Source of the DNA: a virus | Length of the DNA: 22,302 bases | IMG/VR virus record: IMGVR_UViG_3300032288_001159 | Location: 1 to 22,302 of that record | Strand: one strand, 5' to 3' | Shown: one piece after another, positions 1 through 8,148 of the stretch | How positions within the stretch are numbered: position 1 is the stretch's first letter | Layout of the letters: every line of letters begins with the position of its first letter | Notes under the pieces: generated by a model | The model's input: only the letters and a program-made list of their open reading frames with translations | Told to the model about the DNA's origin: nothing | The model's database searches: none | Translations under genes and position numbers: made by a program

Positions 1-1
1 C

Positions 2-487
2 TACTTGGGTAGAGAATATTTCTACCACAATATGGCTAAGGAATCTACAGAAACCTTAAAGCGTTACTTAGATGTCAGTATGTTTCCAGCAGAGAAAAGT
101 TATGCACTGCGTATCTTATCTAAGATGGATACTGATAACGCAGAAGAACATTTAATAAAAGCAACTGAAGTTTACCAGAGTCGAGAATCTATCTTGGCTT
201 TGGCTAACTTTTATTATCACCAAAAACGGTGGGCAGAATGCAACAAAGTTGCAAAGATTTCTTTAGAACAAACTGTGAGAACATCAGAGTTTATGTCTGA
301 AGATTGGGCTTGGTCTCATATGTCAGATGACCTGATAGCAGTATCAGCGTGGAACTTGCAGATGTGGGATGAAGCACTTGAGTATGGCAAACGAGCAGTA
401 GAAATATCACCTAATGAAGAACGATTACAAAAGAACGTTAAGTTCTATGAGGAGAAGGTAAATGGCAACATTCGCAGAGATGGTTGA
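2..487 (+). CDS. C-terminal part of a TPR-containing, probably glycosyltransferase-type phage protein (5' end outside window)
   Basis: The reading frame is open to the left edge, so the N-terminus is missing. What remains is about 160 residues of helical repeats: alternating patterns such as AEEHLIKATEVY, RESILALANFYYHQKRW and MWDEALEYGKRAVEISPNEE are typical of tetratricopeptide helices. In phages, TPR tails of this kind often follow a family 2 glycosyltransferase domain, and the opening GREYFY resembles the junction in such proteins, but the catalytic domain is not visible here. The last 26 nt overlap the next gene, so the two are probably co-translated in the late structural operon. The TPR reading is fairly secure; the glycosyltransferase reading is inference. 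Confidence 0.7.
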   Translation, partial: YLGREYFYHNMAKESTETLKRYLDVSMFPAEKSYALRILSKMDTDNAEEHLIKATEVYQSRESILALANFYYHQKRWAECNKVAKISLEQTVRTSEFMSEDWAWSHMSDDLIAVSAWNLQMWDEALEYGKRAVEISPNEERLQKNVKFYEEKVNGNIRRDG

Positions 488-1364
488 TGAAGTACGGTCT
501 AACCTAGCTGGTTACACCCTGCGTCAAGACCGCATTACTTACCTTGCTAACCCTGGTGGTATTAACTCAACAGATAGAAGTATCATCATTGGATCAGCAG
601 ATAACCTTGCTAAAGGTATTATTGAAATTGATAATGAAATGATGTGGATTGATTCATTCAATATAGGAAACAATACGCTCAACGTTATTCCAGGCTTTGG
701 TCGTGGGTACAACGGAACTACACCTTCACCTCACGCTGAAAATGCACAGATTACTTTGACTCCAACATTTCCAAGAACTGTTGTTGAGCAAGCAATCAAC
801 GATACTATTAATTCGTTCTATCCAAAACTGTTTTCTACGCAATCAACAGTATTTACTTTTAACGCAGCGCAAGTTGCGTACCCATTACCAGCGCAAGCTC
901 GTGATGCACTATACATTTCTTGGCAAACTGTTGGTCCATCTCGTGAGTGGCTACCAGTAAACCGTTGGCGTATGGACCGTATGGCTAACGTAGCAGCATT
1001 CGACACTACAGCAACGGTGAACCTTTATGAAAAGATTATGCCTGGTCGTAACGTCCAAGTATGGTATTCGGCTATCCCAAACACCCTTACTAACGCTAAT
1101 GATAATTTCACTGATGTTACAGGATTACCGGAATCGTGCCGAGATGTCGTTACTCTTGGTGCTTGTTACAGACTCCTCTCATACGTGGATTCAGGTCGCA
1201 TTAACCTTACCTCAGCCGAAGCAGATTTAGCTGATGCAAAACTTCCATCAACTGCAGGTGCTTCAAGTTCTAAATATGTTTTTGCTTTATTCCAGCAACG
1301 TTTGCAAGAAGAAGCAATCAAGATGCAAAACCGTTATCCAATCCGCGTTCACTACAGCAAATAA
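462..1364 (+). CDS. Phage structural protein, possibly head-tail adaptor/neck protein
   Basis: A 300-aa protein with no signal or membrane segment. The N-terminus (ATFAEMVDEVRSNLAGYTLRQDR) is helical. It is followed by a beta-rich part with GIIEIDNEMMWIDSF and GFGRGYNGTTPSPHAENA, then VEQAINDTINSFYPKLF. This pattern is familiar from proteins of tailed actinophages placed between capsid and tail genes. The start is preceded by GGAGAAGGTAA, a good ribosome binding site, and overlaps the upstream gene by 26 nt. Fibre and tail genes lie downstream, so a virion role is likely. The exact role (adaptor, neck or tail completion) is inferred from position and general pattern only. Confidence 0.65.
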   Translation: MATFAEMVDEVRSNLAGYTLRQDRITYLANPGGINSTDRSIIIGSADNLAKGIIEIDNEMMWIDSFNIGNNTLNVIPGFGRGYNGTTPSPHAENAQITLTPTFPRTVVEQAINDTINSFYPKLFSTQSTVFTFNAAQVAYPLPAQARDALYISWQTVGPSREWLPVNRWRMDRMANVAAFDTTATVNLYEKIMPGRNVQVWYSAIPNTLTNANDNFTDVTGLPESCRDVVTLGACYRLLSYVDSGRINLTSAEADLADAKLPSTAGASSSKYVFALFQQRLQEEAIKMQNRYPIRVHYSK

Positions 1365-1373
1365 GGAAAAATA

Positions 1374-2240
1374 ATGACACGTGAATATTCAAGTATCAGC
1401 GTAGAAACAACGCTGGCAGGAAGCCTGTCAAACAGCGCTACTACAATGACAGTAGCAGCCGGTACTGCTTCAGCACTTCTTGGTGGAGTGACCCTTGATG
1501 CAGGTAACGTAGACATCTTTACAGTAGCTATTGACCCAGATACAGCTAACGAAGAAATTGTTTATATTACTGCTAACTCTGGTAATGATTTTACAATCGT
1601 TCGAGGACAAGCAGGATCTACTGCTATTAGCCACAATTCAGGCGCAACAATTAAGCACGTGCTTACTAGCTCTGACCTTATCTTTTTCCGCAATGGTGTA
1701 GCAACAGCAGATGGAGCAATTCCAGAATCTATTGTTACTACTAAAGGCGATGTACTTGCGGCAAGTGCTTCAGGTGTTGTAGCTCGTGTAGCACTTGGGT
1801 CTAATGGATACGTCCTTACTGCAGATAGCACACAGACTGCTGGTATTAAATGGGCTGCAGTATCTAACGAAATTCCTTCACAAACAGGTAACGGTGGTGA
1901 ATATCTTACAACTGATGGTTCTACTGTTTCGTGGAGTCCAATTAATATTGCAATTAATGCTAAGACAGATAACTATACTTTAATTGCATCTGATGCTGGT
2001 AAATTAATTACTATGACTTCATCTAGTAATAAAACTATTACAGTGCCTAACGGTATCTTTGCAGTAGGTCAACAGATTGCTGTTGCAGGTCTTGGCACTG
2101 GCGTAGTAACGATTGACTCAGATGGAACATCTGTACTTTATGCAACTCCTGGAACGTTATTAAGAACTCAATATTCAACAGCAGCACTTATTTGTATAGC
2201 GTCTAACACATTCCTATTACTAGGAGATTTGGCGGTATAA
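1374..2240 (+). CDS. Tail-fibre-like structural protein
   Basis: A 288-aa, Thr/Ser/Ala-rich, beta-structured protein. Around residues 45-105 it has a DEEI/Y..-type segment (NEEIVYITANSGNDFTIVRG, followed by GSTAISHNSGATI) common in phage tail proteins, where a value is followed by 'RGQ...T.A..H..G'. Around residues 120-160 it has the fibre signature GDVLAASASG...LGSNGYVLTADS..TAGIKWA, a repeat-like module seen in many tail fibres. An AAGGAAAAATA ribosome binding site precedes the ATG. The stop overlaps the next start as TAATG, so it is probably coupled to the glycine-rich protein downstream. The fibre role is supported by motif and context; the receptor is unknown. Confidence 0.72.
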   Translation: MTREYSSISVETTLAGSLSNSATTMTVAAGTASALLGGVTLDAGNVDIFTVAIDPDTANEEIVYITANSGNDFTIVRGQAGSTAISHNSGATIKHVLTSSDLIFFRNGVATADGAIPESIVTTKGDVLAASASGVVARVALGSNGYVLTADSTQTAGIKWAAVSNEIPSQTGNGGEYLTTDGSTVSWSPINIAINAKTDNYTLIASDAGKLITMTSSSNKTITVPNGIFAVGQQIAVAGLGTGVVTIDSDGTSVLYATPGTLLRTQYSTAALICIASNTFLLLGDLAV

Positions 2241-3439
2241 TGTTAATCCTAACATCAGCAGCATCTGGTGGTAAAAAGCCAGGAACACCCACTATTGGTA
2301 CAGCTTCATCATCTGCTAGTACTACAGCAACAGTGCCATTTACTGTACCTACTTATACAGGTAAAGGTGGCTTAGTTACTTATGTGGCTACATCTAGTCC
2401 AGATGGCATTACTGGATCTAATACATTCTCACCTATTACAGTTTCAGGTTTAACTAATGGAACTGCATATACATTTACAGTAGTAGCACAAACATCTTAC
2501 GGTGTTAACTCAGATGCTTCTGCTGCATCTAACTCAGTAACTCCTGTTAATCCAGTTCCAGTTGTTACAGGTGGCAACCTAACATCTGATGCTACTTACT
2601 ATTACAGAACGTTTACTGGTAGTGGTTCTCTTGGCATTTCGGTTTCAACACTTACTGCTGACTACATTGTAGTTGCAGGCGGTGGCGGTGGCGGTGGTGG
2701 TTACAGAAACTCTGGTAGAGGCGCAAGTAATAACTCATCAGGTGGCGGAGGTGGCGCAGGAGGCCTTTCTTATAGAGCAAGCCAATCTCTTCCAGTCAAT
2801 ACTTACACAATTTCTATTGGTGGTGGTGGTGGTGCAGGCGTTTCAAGCGATTCTGGTGGCGGTGTAACTACTAACGCAACAGCAGGAACAGCATCTTCAA
2901 TATCTGCTTCAGGATTTACTACAGTATCATCAACTGGTGGAGGTCGTGGAGGTACTGGAAATACTGGTGGCAGTCAAGTTGGTGGCGCAGGTGGTTCTGG
3001 CGGAGGTGGGTCAGTAGGTTGGTCTACTGGTTGCGGTGGTACTACCTATTATGGAAGTACTGGCGGTGCTGGCACAAGTGGTCAAGGATTTGCTGGAGCG
3101 GGCGCTGCTGCAGGAAGTACTAACTCAGGTGGTGGTGGTGGTGCATCAGGTGCTGGAGCAGCCCCTGGTGGTGCTAACGGTTTAAGTTACTTTGGTGGAA
3201 CTTATGCAGGTGGTGGATCTGGAGTACAAGCTGCAAGTAGCTCACAACCTGCTGGTTCATCAGGCGGTGGCGGCGCTGCTGTTGCTGGAACTGCCGCTAG
3301 TGCTAACGCAGGAGCGGCAAACACAGGCGGTGGTGGTGGAGGAATTTTAGGTTCTACTACTTACGGCTCAGGTACAGGTGGTATTGGTGGTTCTGGAGTG
3401 TTTGTTATTCGTTATACAAGAGCACAGGTAGGTGGATGA
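2240..3439 (+). CDS. Fn3-like and glycine-rich tail adhesin
   Basis: A 399-aa protein with two clear parts. Residues about 14-105 form a fibronectin type III-like domain (PGTPTIGTASSSASTTATVPF, then GLTNGTAYTFTVVAQTSYG, SDASAASNSVTP). From about residue 140 (ADYIVVAGGGGGG) to the end is an extreme glycine-rich region with many GGGGG runs, closing with GGSGVFVIRYTR. Glycine-rich tails that start with 'YIVVAGGGGGG' and end 'G.GVFVIRY' occur in many environmental phages. Long tail-fibre adhesins of T-even phages use similar polyglycine helix bundles for receptor binding, so this is probably a receptor-binding fibre tip. The start overlaps the previous stop (TAATG) and the end overlaps the next gene. 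The low-complexity DNA is a likely site of sequence diversification. Confidence 0.8.
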   Translation: MLILTSAASGGKKPGTPTIGTASSSASTTATVPFTVPTYTGKGGLVTYVATSSPDGITGSNTFSPITVSGLTNGTAYTFTVVAQTSYGVNSDASAASNSVTPVNPVPVVTGGNLTSDATYYYRTFTGSGSLGISVSTLTADYIVVAGGGGGGGGYRNSGRGASNNSSGGGGGAGGLSYRASQSLPVNTYTISIGGGGGAGVSSDSGGGVTTNATAGTASSISASGFTTVSSTGGGRGGTGNTGGSQVGGAGGSGGGGSVGWSTGCGGTTYYGSTGGAGTSGQGFAGAGAAAGSTNSGGGGGASGAGAAPGGANGLSYFGGTYAGGGSGVQAASSSQPAGSSGGGGAAVAGTAASANAGAANTGGGGGGILGSTTYGSGTGGIGGSGVFVIRYTRAQVGG

Positions 3440-3756
3440 TGGCTCATTGGGCTGAATTAGATGATAATAATATAGTTCTTCGTGTAATGGTTGGATCTAA
3501 TGATGAAGTAGATGAAGGATACCAATGGTTAATTGATAACCTTGGTGGTCGTTGGGTTCAAACATCTTACAATACACTAGGCGGTATTCATTCATTAGGT
3601 GGAACACCACTTAGAAAAAATTATGCTGGTATAAATTATACATACGATGAACAACGTGATGCGTTTATTCCTCCTAAACCAGAAGGCGACCAATGGATTC
3701 TTGTTGAAGAAACTTGCCAATGGTATGATCCAACTATAGACGTTGTTCCCGAATAG
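3436..3756 (+). CDS. Small tail-associated phage protein
   Basis: A 106-aa protein. The pattern AHWAELDDNNIVLRVMVGSND at the N-terminus and QTSYNTLGGIHSLGGTPLRK, YAGINYTYDEQRDAFIPPKP and W.L.EETCQWYDP later is a widespread family in aquatic phages, found next to fibre genes and often repeated in cyanophage and pelagiphage tails. Its function is not established; a fibre-associated or adhesin role is inferred from position. Two consecutive ATG codons are available (3436 and 3439), and GGTGG lies just upstream. The 3' end overlaps the opposite-strand methyltransferase-like gene by 23 nt, tail to tail. Confidence 0.75.
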   Translation: MMAHWAELDDNNIVLRVMVGSNDEVDEGYQWLIDNLGGRWVQTSYNTLGGIHSLGGTPLRKNYAGINYTYDEQRDAFIPPKPEGDQWILVEETCQWYDPTIDVVPE

Positions 3757-4438
3757 TAAGATGACGTAAAAAGTAAGACTTGATATATGAGTCAAGTTTA
3801 TCTTTTGACAACAATGGAATCGTTGGTACATCTAAATAATTTCTAAGTTCTTTCCATTTAATTGAAAAATCAAATGGCTTGAATGGGATAATAGTTACGT
3901 ATAAATCTTTTAATAATATATTATAAAAGTATCTTAAATAAAACATTTCAATAGACCAAAACCAAAATAAATCGTGAGATATGTTTTTAGATATTTTAAC
4001 TATATTCTTATAAAACTCTTGTGGTTTTAAGTCATTAGATATATGGTCTAAAATTACACAGTTGTAATGCTTATCTAATTGTATCGTATTCATATCACCT
4101 ATAATAATTGTAACTTTATCGCTTAAAACATTTGATTTATTAAAAGCATCTATTACATCTTGAGATACTTCTACAACAGTAATGCTATTGACTTCAGGTT
4201 TATTGGCAAGCCAAGCAGCCATATGACCAAAGCCAAACCCAGATATAAGTACATCTCCGTAGGCAAGGTCATAGGTAGACCATTGTTCGTATATCTCACG
4301 CTGGTTTTTTGTGTTAAAGCAATGCCAAGTGTCGCCAGAATGGGATAGAACCAGCAAAGGACCATCGTTTTTTATCTCTATGTTTCCATAGATTCCAGGC
4401 TCAATTTTGATATCAGGTAATGTATTTGGATCAAGCAT
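3734..4438 (-). CDS. Class I SAM-dependent methyltransferase-like protein (AT-rich, opposite-strand insert)
   Basis: A 234-aa protein on the opposite strand to its neighbours. Residues 62-80 (GDVLISGFGFGHMAAWL) give the glycine-rich SAM-binding loop, and VNSITVVEVSQDVIDAF ends in an acidic strand-2 residue (VVEV) typical of spermidine-synthase-like methyltransferases. KVTIIIGDMNTI and HYNCVILDH match later Rossmann strands. The N-terminal part (EIKNDGPLLVLSHSG) is beta-rich. The substrate is unknown. The gene is visibly more AT-rich than its neighbours and lies between two rightward tail genes, so it looks like a morphogenetic-module 'moron' acquired separately. No ribosome binding site precedes the ATG; a -10 element lies exactly 6 nt upstream, suggesting leaderless expression. 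Confidence 0.75.
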   Translation of the reverse strand: MLDPNTLPDIKIEPGIYGNIEIKNDGPLLVLSHSGDTWHCFNTKNQREIYEQWSTYDLAYGDVLISGFGFGHMAAWLANKPEVNSITVVEVSQDVIDAFNKSNVLSDKVTIIIGDMNTIQLDKHYNCVILDHISNDLKPQEFYKNIVKISKNISHDLFWFWSIEMFYLRYFYNILLKDLYVTIIPFKPFDFSIKWKELRNYLDVPTIPLLSKDKLDSYIKSYFLRHLTIREQRL

Positions 4439-4444
4439 AGGTTT

Positions 4445-4453
4445 ATAGTACCA
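4445..4453 (-). promoter_or_regulatory. Extended -10 promoter for the methyltransferase-like gene (leaderless)
   Basis: On the minus strand the sequence reads TGG-TACTAT followed by 6 nt (AAACCT) and then ATG. TGN plus TANNNT is an extended -10 element. With the usual 6-nt discriminator, transcription would start at the A of the start codon. No convincing -35 or Shine-Dalgarno sequence is present. Confidence 0.5.
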
Positions 4454-4459
4454 GATAGG

Positions 4460-4468
4460 TGCTAGTAT
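4460..4468 (+). promoter_or_regulatory. Extended -10 promoter for the gene at 4475 (leaderless)
   Basis: The plus strand reads TGC-TAGTAT, then 6 nt (TTTCCT), then ATG at 4475. The element is the same distance from its start codon as in the divergent promoter next to it. The TSS would be the first base of the ATG. No Shine-Dalgarno sequence precedes this start. Confidence 0.5.
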
Positions 4469-4474
4469 TTTCCT

Positions 4475-5176
4475 ATGAAAAAAATAACTTTTACTGATGT
4501 GTCAAACCCCAAAGGGGTCCTAGACAAACCTAAGCCAGCTTCGGAATATATCCCAGATTGGTATAAACAGGCTAAACCGTACCTTGACCCTAGTGGCAAG
4601 AAAGCACCACCTTTAGAAGGTGGAGTGTTTTCAACAGTAAAACGTTGTATGCCACTGTGGGATATGATGACTGCTGGATACATTATTGAAACTCCATATG
4701 ATGTATACGTAAGGCAGACCCCAGAAGGACCTTACTTTCAATGGGGTGAGATGCAGGCAATAGCGTTCCAGTCTATGGAACAGACACAGAACCATCCATT
4801 ATTTAGAGATATAAACTACGCGGTAAGAATGGTTCATCCTTGGAGTATCCAAACTCCTAAAGGTTGGTCGGCTCTTATTATGCCACCAACGCACAGAGAA
4901 TATCTACCTATAGAAGTATCAATAGGGATTGTAGATACTGACTCCTATTCACTTCCGTTTAATATGTTTATCAAGTTAACAGATCCTAACTTTGAAGGAA
5001 TGATTCCTGCTGGTACTCCTTTTGTACAGGTAGTTCCTTTCAAGCGTGAGTCTTGGACATCTGAGTTAGGTGGCAAGAAACAATTAGAAAAGTTTAACTT
5101 TGATAAGTCTAAGTTTGCTACCGTATTTTTTGATCGTTACAAAAAATTTTGGTGGGTGAAAAAGCAATATAAATAA
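4475..5176 (+). CDS. Conserved phage protein of unknown function (possibly DUF6065-like)
   Basis: A 233-aa soluble protein. It starts ITFTDVSNPKGVLDKPKPAS and carries YIPDWYK, a central region rich in aromatic residues (YDVYVRQTPEGPYFQWGEMQ), RMVHPWSIQTPKGWSALI, and GMIPAGTPFVQVVPFKRESW. Proteins with 'IPDWY' and 'IPaGTPf.QviPFkRe.W' recur in tailed phages and I believe correspond to a DUF6065-type family, but I could not check this. The double-stranded beta-helix-like strand pattern would fit a cupin-type fold; no catalytic residues can be assigned. It is transcribed away from the methyltransferase-like gene and has a candidate leaderless promoter, so it may be expressed apart from the late operon. 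The next gene starts 10 nt after its stop. Confidence 0.6.
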   Translation: MKKITFTDVSNPKGVLDKPKPASEYIPDWYKQAKPYLDPSGKKAPPLEGGVFSTVKRCMPLWDMMTAGYIIETPYDVYVRQTPEGPYFQWGEMQAIAFQSMEQTQNHPLFRDINYAVRMVHPWSIQTPKGWSALIMPPTHREYLPIEVSIGIVDTDSYSLPFNMFIKLTDPNFEGMIPAGTPFVQVVPFKRESWTSELGGKKQLEKFNFDKSKFATVFFDRYKKFWWVKKQYK

Positions 5177-5186
5177 AGGAGAATAA

Positions 5187-7157
5187 ATGCCACACGGCGC
5201 AGACATTACGGATCCAATCCCGTATCCACTGTCCAACCCAGTAAGCACTGGTGCATTCGGTCTAACATCTGTCGCCTATGACATTGCTATTGCTGGTCAA
5301 CCTTTCTTTCTAGAGACCAGTGATGAGACTCCGTATCGCCGTGTAACGGCTCAGTACCGCAAGCAACAGCTTGATACTACCCGTGAACCTGGTGAGCAGA
5401 CGCTGACTGGTTGGTGGATTAGAAGCCAATCAACATTCCACTTAGGTCAAGGTGTCAGGTTCTTTGAGCCAGCACAGGATGAATCGCTACGTTTTCAGTA
5501 TACATACAGCAAAGGTTGTAACGTATGGAGTAAGGGTCAAGTAACCTTGCTCAACGAAAGCACATCTGGCTATGAAACTATTGGTGCTATTAGAACTAAT
5601 AACCGTCCTAACCAGTACGCACGATCTATCCGTTGGAAGATTAGCACCACAAATTATGACGGCATTCTAGTATCAGATGATTACCTTATTAAGAAGATTG
5701 ATTCAGCTGGCACAGTCACAGCATTCCAAACTTACACTTCAGGCACGCCTGTATTTTCTATGTGTGACGATGGTGTTTATGCCTATTGGGTCATTAACAA
5801 TGTAAGCACTGGCAAAGTAGAAGTACTAAAGAAACTGCTATCAGATGATAGTGGAACATCTGCAACATCTATGTTTACATCAGCAACTATTGTTGCAACT
5901 AATGCTGTAATTGAATTTACTAAAGAGCGCCTTGTAATGGTAGTCAACAATGCTGTCTATGAGTTTGCTACAACAGCTGCAGTATTTCCCACTGCTGTCT
6001 ATACTCACCCAAATACTGCATTTAATTACACTAGCATTACTTCATCTGGTACTGCTATTTACTTATCTGGTTATAGTGGAATCCAGTCCAACATTCAAAA
6101 GTTTACGTTGACTACAAACGGTACTATGCCTACATTGACCAGCGCTATCACAGCAGCTGAACTACCAGTAGGTGAAGTTGTATACAAGATTTATTATTAC
6201 CTTGGCTATATGGCTATTGGTACAAACTTAGGTGTTCGTATTGCTTCTGTATCTGATACAACAGATGGAGCCATATCCTATGGTCCACTCATTGTGGAGA
6301 CAAGCCAGCCTTGTTATGACTTTGCAGCACGAGATAAATTTTTATGGTGTGCTACCGGAGTAGATGATTCTCCTGGAGTAATTAGAATAAACCTAGGGCA
6401 AGAAGTATCTAACCTAGTATTTGCTTACGCTTATGATCTCTACTATCCAAGCGTAACTGCACACGTAACAACAGCCTGTGCTTTCTTGGGTAACTTGGCT
6501 AGGTTGTCTTACGCATCTACTAATAATGGTTCATCTAATGGAGCAGTTTATTCAGAGTCAGCAACAGTCAAAATTGCCGAAGCAGAACTACGTACTGGCT
6601 TTATCCGTTATAACACATTAGAAAATAAAATCTTTAAGTTGTTAACTCCACGCTTTAGTACTACCGATGGTGGGTTACAGATATCCTCAGTTGCAGCCGA
6701 TGGTGCAGAGTTTAACCTTGGTAGCTTTGGACAAGGTTCTGAGTTAGGTCAAGTTGGTATTCCATATCCACAAGGATCACAACAGTATCTTGGTTTCAAG
6801 TTTACAATGACTCGATCAACTACTGATTCAACTAAAGGTCCGTTATTTACTGGATACCAAGTCAACTCTCTTCCATCTATTCCACGTCAACGCCTTATTC
6901 AATTCCCAGTAATGTGCTACGACGGTGAGTCAGATAAATTTAATAACAAAGTTGGTTACGAAGGTTCAGCCTATGACCGTATGTCATCGCTAGAACAAAT
7001 TGAAAACGTTGGTGACACCATCCGTGTACAAGATTTCCGTACTGGTGAATCATTCCTTGGACTCATTGAAGAGATGGACTTTACTAACAAGACACCTACC
7101 GACAAGCGCTTTACAGGATATGGCGGCGTTCTAATAGTTACAATCAGGAGCATCTAA
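5187..7157 (+). CDS. Large minor tail/structural protein, beta-propeller-like
   Basis: At 656 aa this is the largest protein in the window. After an N-terminal segment (STGAFGLTSVAYDIAIAGQPF, YRRVTAQYRKQQLDTTREPG) it consists of repeated short beta-rich units with hydrophobic strands and turn residues (VFSMCDDGVYAYWVINN, YEFATTAAVFPTAVYTHP, AIYLSGYSGIQSN, KFLWCATGVDDSPG), consistent with a propeller or jelly-like tail protein. The C-terminus (QRLIQFPVMCYDGES, IQDFRTGESFLGLIEEM-like) resembles tail proteins that contact the fibre or baseplate. AAAGGAGAATAA gives a strong ribosome binding site. The stop overlaps the next start (TAATG), placing it directly before the lysis genes. The structural role is inferred from size, composition and position. 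Confidence 0.68.
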   Translation: MPHGADITDPIPYPLSNPVSTGAFGLTSVAYDIAIAGQPFFLETSDETPYRRVTAQYRKQQLDTTREPGEQTLTGWWIRSQSTFHLGQGVRFFEPAQDESLRFQYTYSKGCNVWSKGQVTLLNESTSGYETIGAIRTNNRPNQYARSIRWKISTTNYDGILVSDDYLIKKIDSAGTVTAFQTYTSGTPVFSMCDDGVYAYWVINNVSTGKVEVLKKLLSDDSGTSATSMFTSATIVATNAVIEFTKERLVMVVNNAVYEFATTAAVFPTAVYTHPNTAFNYTSITSSGTAIYLSGYSGIQSNIQKFTLTTNGTMPTLTSAITAAELPVGEVVYKIYYYLGYMAIGTNLGVRIASVSDTTDGAISYGPLIVETSQPCYDFAARDKFLWCATGVDDSPGVIRINLGQEVSNLVFAYAYDLYYPSVTAHVTTACAFLGNLARLSYASTNNGSSNGAVYSESATVKIAEAELRTGFIRYNTLENKIFKLLTPRFSTTDGGLQISSVAADGAEFNLGSFGQGSELGQVGIPYPQGSQQYLGFKFTMTRSTTDSTKGPLFTGYQVNSLPSIPRQRLIQFPVMCYDGESDKFNNKVGYEGSAYDRMSSLEQIENVGDTIRVQDFRTGESFLGLIEEMDFTNKTPTDKRFTGYGGVLIVTIRSI

Positions 7158-7357
7158 TGTCTGTTTCCGAATGGGCTACAACAATATCTGGCGCATTGGC
7201 GGTTATTGCAGCCCTTGGTGCAACACTTCGTTGGGTAATTAAAAAGTATTTAAGTGAACTTCGCCCAAATGGTGGCTCAAGCCTCCGTGACTCCATTAAC
7301 AGACTAGAGGATCGCGTTGACAAAATTTATGAAATCCTATTACAACGAGGTGAATAA
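7157..7357 (+). CDS. Small membrane/coiled-coil protein, holin or holin-associated candidate
   Basis: A 66-aa protein. Residues about 7-30 (ATTISGALAVIAALGATLRW) form a single membrane helix, followed by a basic stretch (VIKKYL) and a heptad-patterned helix LRDSINRLEDRVDKIYEILLQ that should form a coiled coil. This architecture (one membrane span plus C-terminal coiled coil) is common for small proteins beside actinophage endolysins. CAGGAGCATCTA precedes the ATG, and both ends overlap neighbours as TAATG. Its position directly before the lysin suggests a lysis role: holin, holin regulator or membrane anchor. The exact role cannot be settled from sequence. Confidence 0.65.
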   Translation: MSVSEWATTISGALAVIAALGATLRWVIKKYLSELRPNGGSSLRDSINRLEDRVDKIYEILLQRGE

Positions 7358-7827
7358 TGATTCCACTTGCAAAAAAGGCGACGCCTGCTGCAATAGCAGT
7401 ACTACGTCAAGCAACAGCGATATGGCCGAAGAGGATGAAAGCATCCGATGGGCTGCTCCCATCTAAGGCACACGTCCACCAGAATCCTAATTCAGACCAT
7501 AACTCAGGACACGCAGTAGATTTAACACACGACCCTGTGGCTGGAGTTAACTGTTCTGCTATCTATTTAGAGTTACAAAAGGATGACAGAGTTGAGTACT
7601 TGATTTTCAAAGGAAAGATTTGGTCAGAGTCTAAGGGCGAACGTGACTACACAGGTCCTAATCAACACAATAAACACCTGCATATATCTATTAAAAAGCA
7701 GTGTGAAAACAATACTTCTTCTTGGTTTCCTTGGATGCCAGAACCAGCACCTTTGAATAAGGTAAAGGCTAAGGTAACTAAGGTAAAGGCTAAGAAGAAA
7801 GAACCAACAAGTCCAAAGGAGAACTAA
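7357..7827 (+). CDS. Endolysin, M15/D-Ala-D-Ala carboxypeptidase-like
   Basis: A 156-aa protein with a peptidase M15-like zinc-ligand pattern: SDHNSGHAVDLTHDP at residues about 47-61 (the H-x6-D arrangement of this family) and NKHLHISI at about 107-114 supplying the third ligand. DDRVEYLIFKGKIW matches the family's central strand. Such enzymes cleave peptide bonds in peptidoglycan. There is no signal peptide, so export through a holin is expected, and candidate membrane proteins flank it on both sides with TAATG overlaps. The last 25 residues are very Lys-rich (KVKAKVTKVKAKKK) and may help bind anionic cell-wall polymers. The length is that of a bare catalytic domain with no recognisable separate binding domain. 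Confidence 0.8.
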   Translation: MIPLAKKATPAAIAVLRQATAIWPKRMKASDGLLPSKAHVHQNPNSDHNSGHAVDLTHDPVAGVNCSAIYLELQKDDRVEYLIFKGKIWSESKGERDYTGPNQHNKHLHISIKKQCENNTSSWFPWMPEPAPLNKVKAKVTKVKAKKKEPTSPKEN

Positions 7828-8018
7828 TGGATACCGTAAAGATGAAGGCAATTGCAGTTACCTACCTACGTGCAGGTATTGCAGCAGTATTAGCTTTATA
7901 TCTCGCAGGAGAAACAGACCTAAAGACATTAGCAATGGCAGCAGTAGCAGCTGTTGCAGGTCCAGTGCTCAAGGCACTAGATCCAAATGCAAAAGAGTTT
8001 GGTCGCGGGTGTAAGTAA
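7827..8018 (+). CDS. Holin-like small membrane protein
   Basis: A 63-aa protein with a hydrophobic region from about residue 7 to 45 (AIAVTYLRAGIAAVLALYLA, a short polar turn GETDLKTL, then AMAAVAAVAGPVLKAL), which can form two membrane helices, and a charged C-terminus (DPNAKEFGRGCK). Size, topology and position right after the endolysin fit a phage holin. AAAGGAGAACTA precedes the ATG and the start overlaps the lysin stop (TAATG). It is the last gene before a strong terminator, so it closes the late operon. Confidence 0.7.
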   Translation: MDTVKMKAIAVTYLRAGIAAVLALYLAGETDLKTLAMAAVAAVAGPVLKALDPNAKEFGRGCK

Positions 8019-8041
8019 CCCACAAGCGCGAGGCAACAAAC

Positions 8042-8085
8042 AGCCCCTGCTCAGGAGAAATCCTGAGTGGGGGCTTTCTTTTATT
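8042..8085 (+). terminator. Rho-independent terminator of the structural/lysis operon
   Basis: A 15-bp stem (8042-8056 with 8061-8075, including two G-T pairs) with a GAAA tetraloop is followed by TTCTTTTATTTT. It lies 24 nt after the holin-like stop. The GNRA-type loop and T tract make this a textbook intrinsic terminator. Confidence 0.93.
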
Positions 8086-8148
8086 TTGTGGGCAGTTTTG
8101 CTCATACCCAGGAGCAGCACTCGAACAAACCATAGGGATCTGTTCTGG

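Noticed and set aside
2690-3360. GGTGGT-type repeats in the glycine-rich gene as a DNA-level repeat element
   Set aside because: The repetition follows the glycine codons of one long intact frame and is explained by protein composition.
4462-4683. Minus-strand frame opposite the start of the gene at 4475
   Set aside because: It is a shadow of a frame with clear protein-family character and would cross the divergent promoter region.
8086-8148. Possible tRNA between the terminator and the HNH gene
   Set aside because: A CGAAC-like piece is present, but no acceptor, D or anticodon stems can be formed around it.
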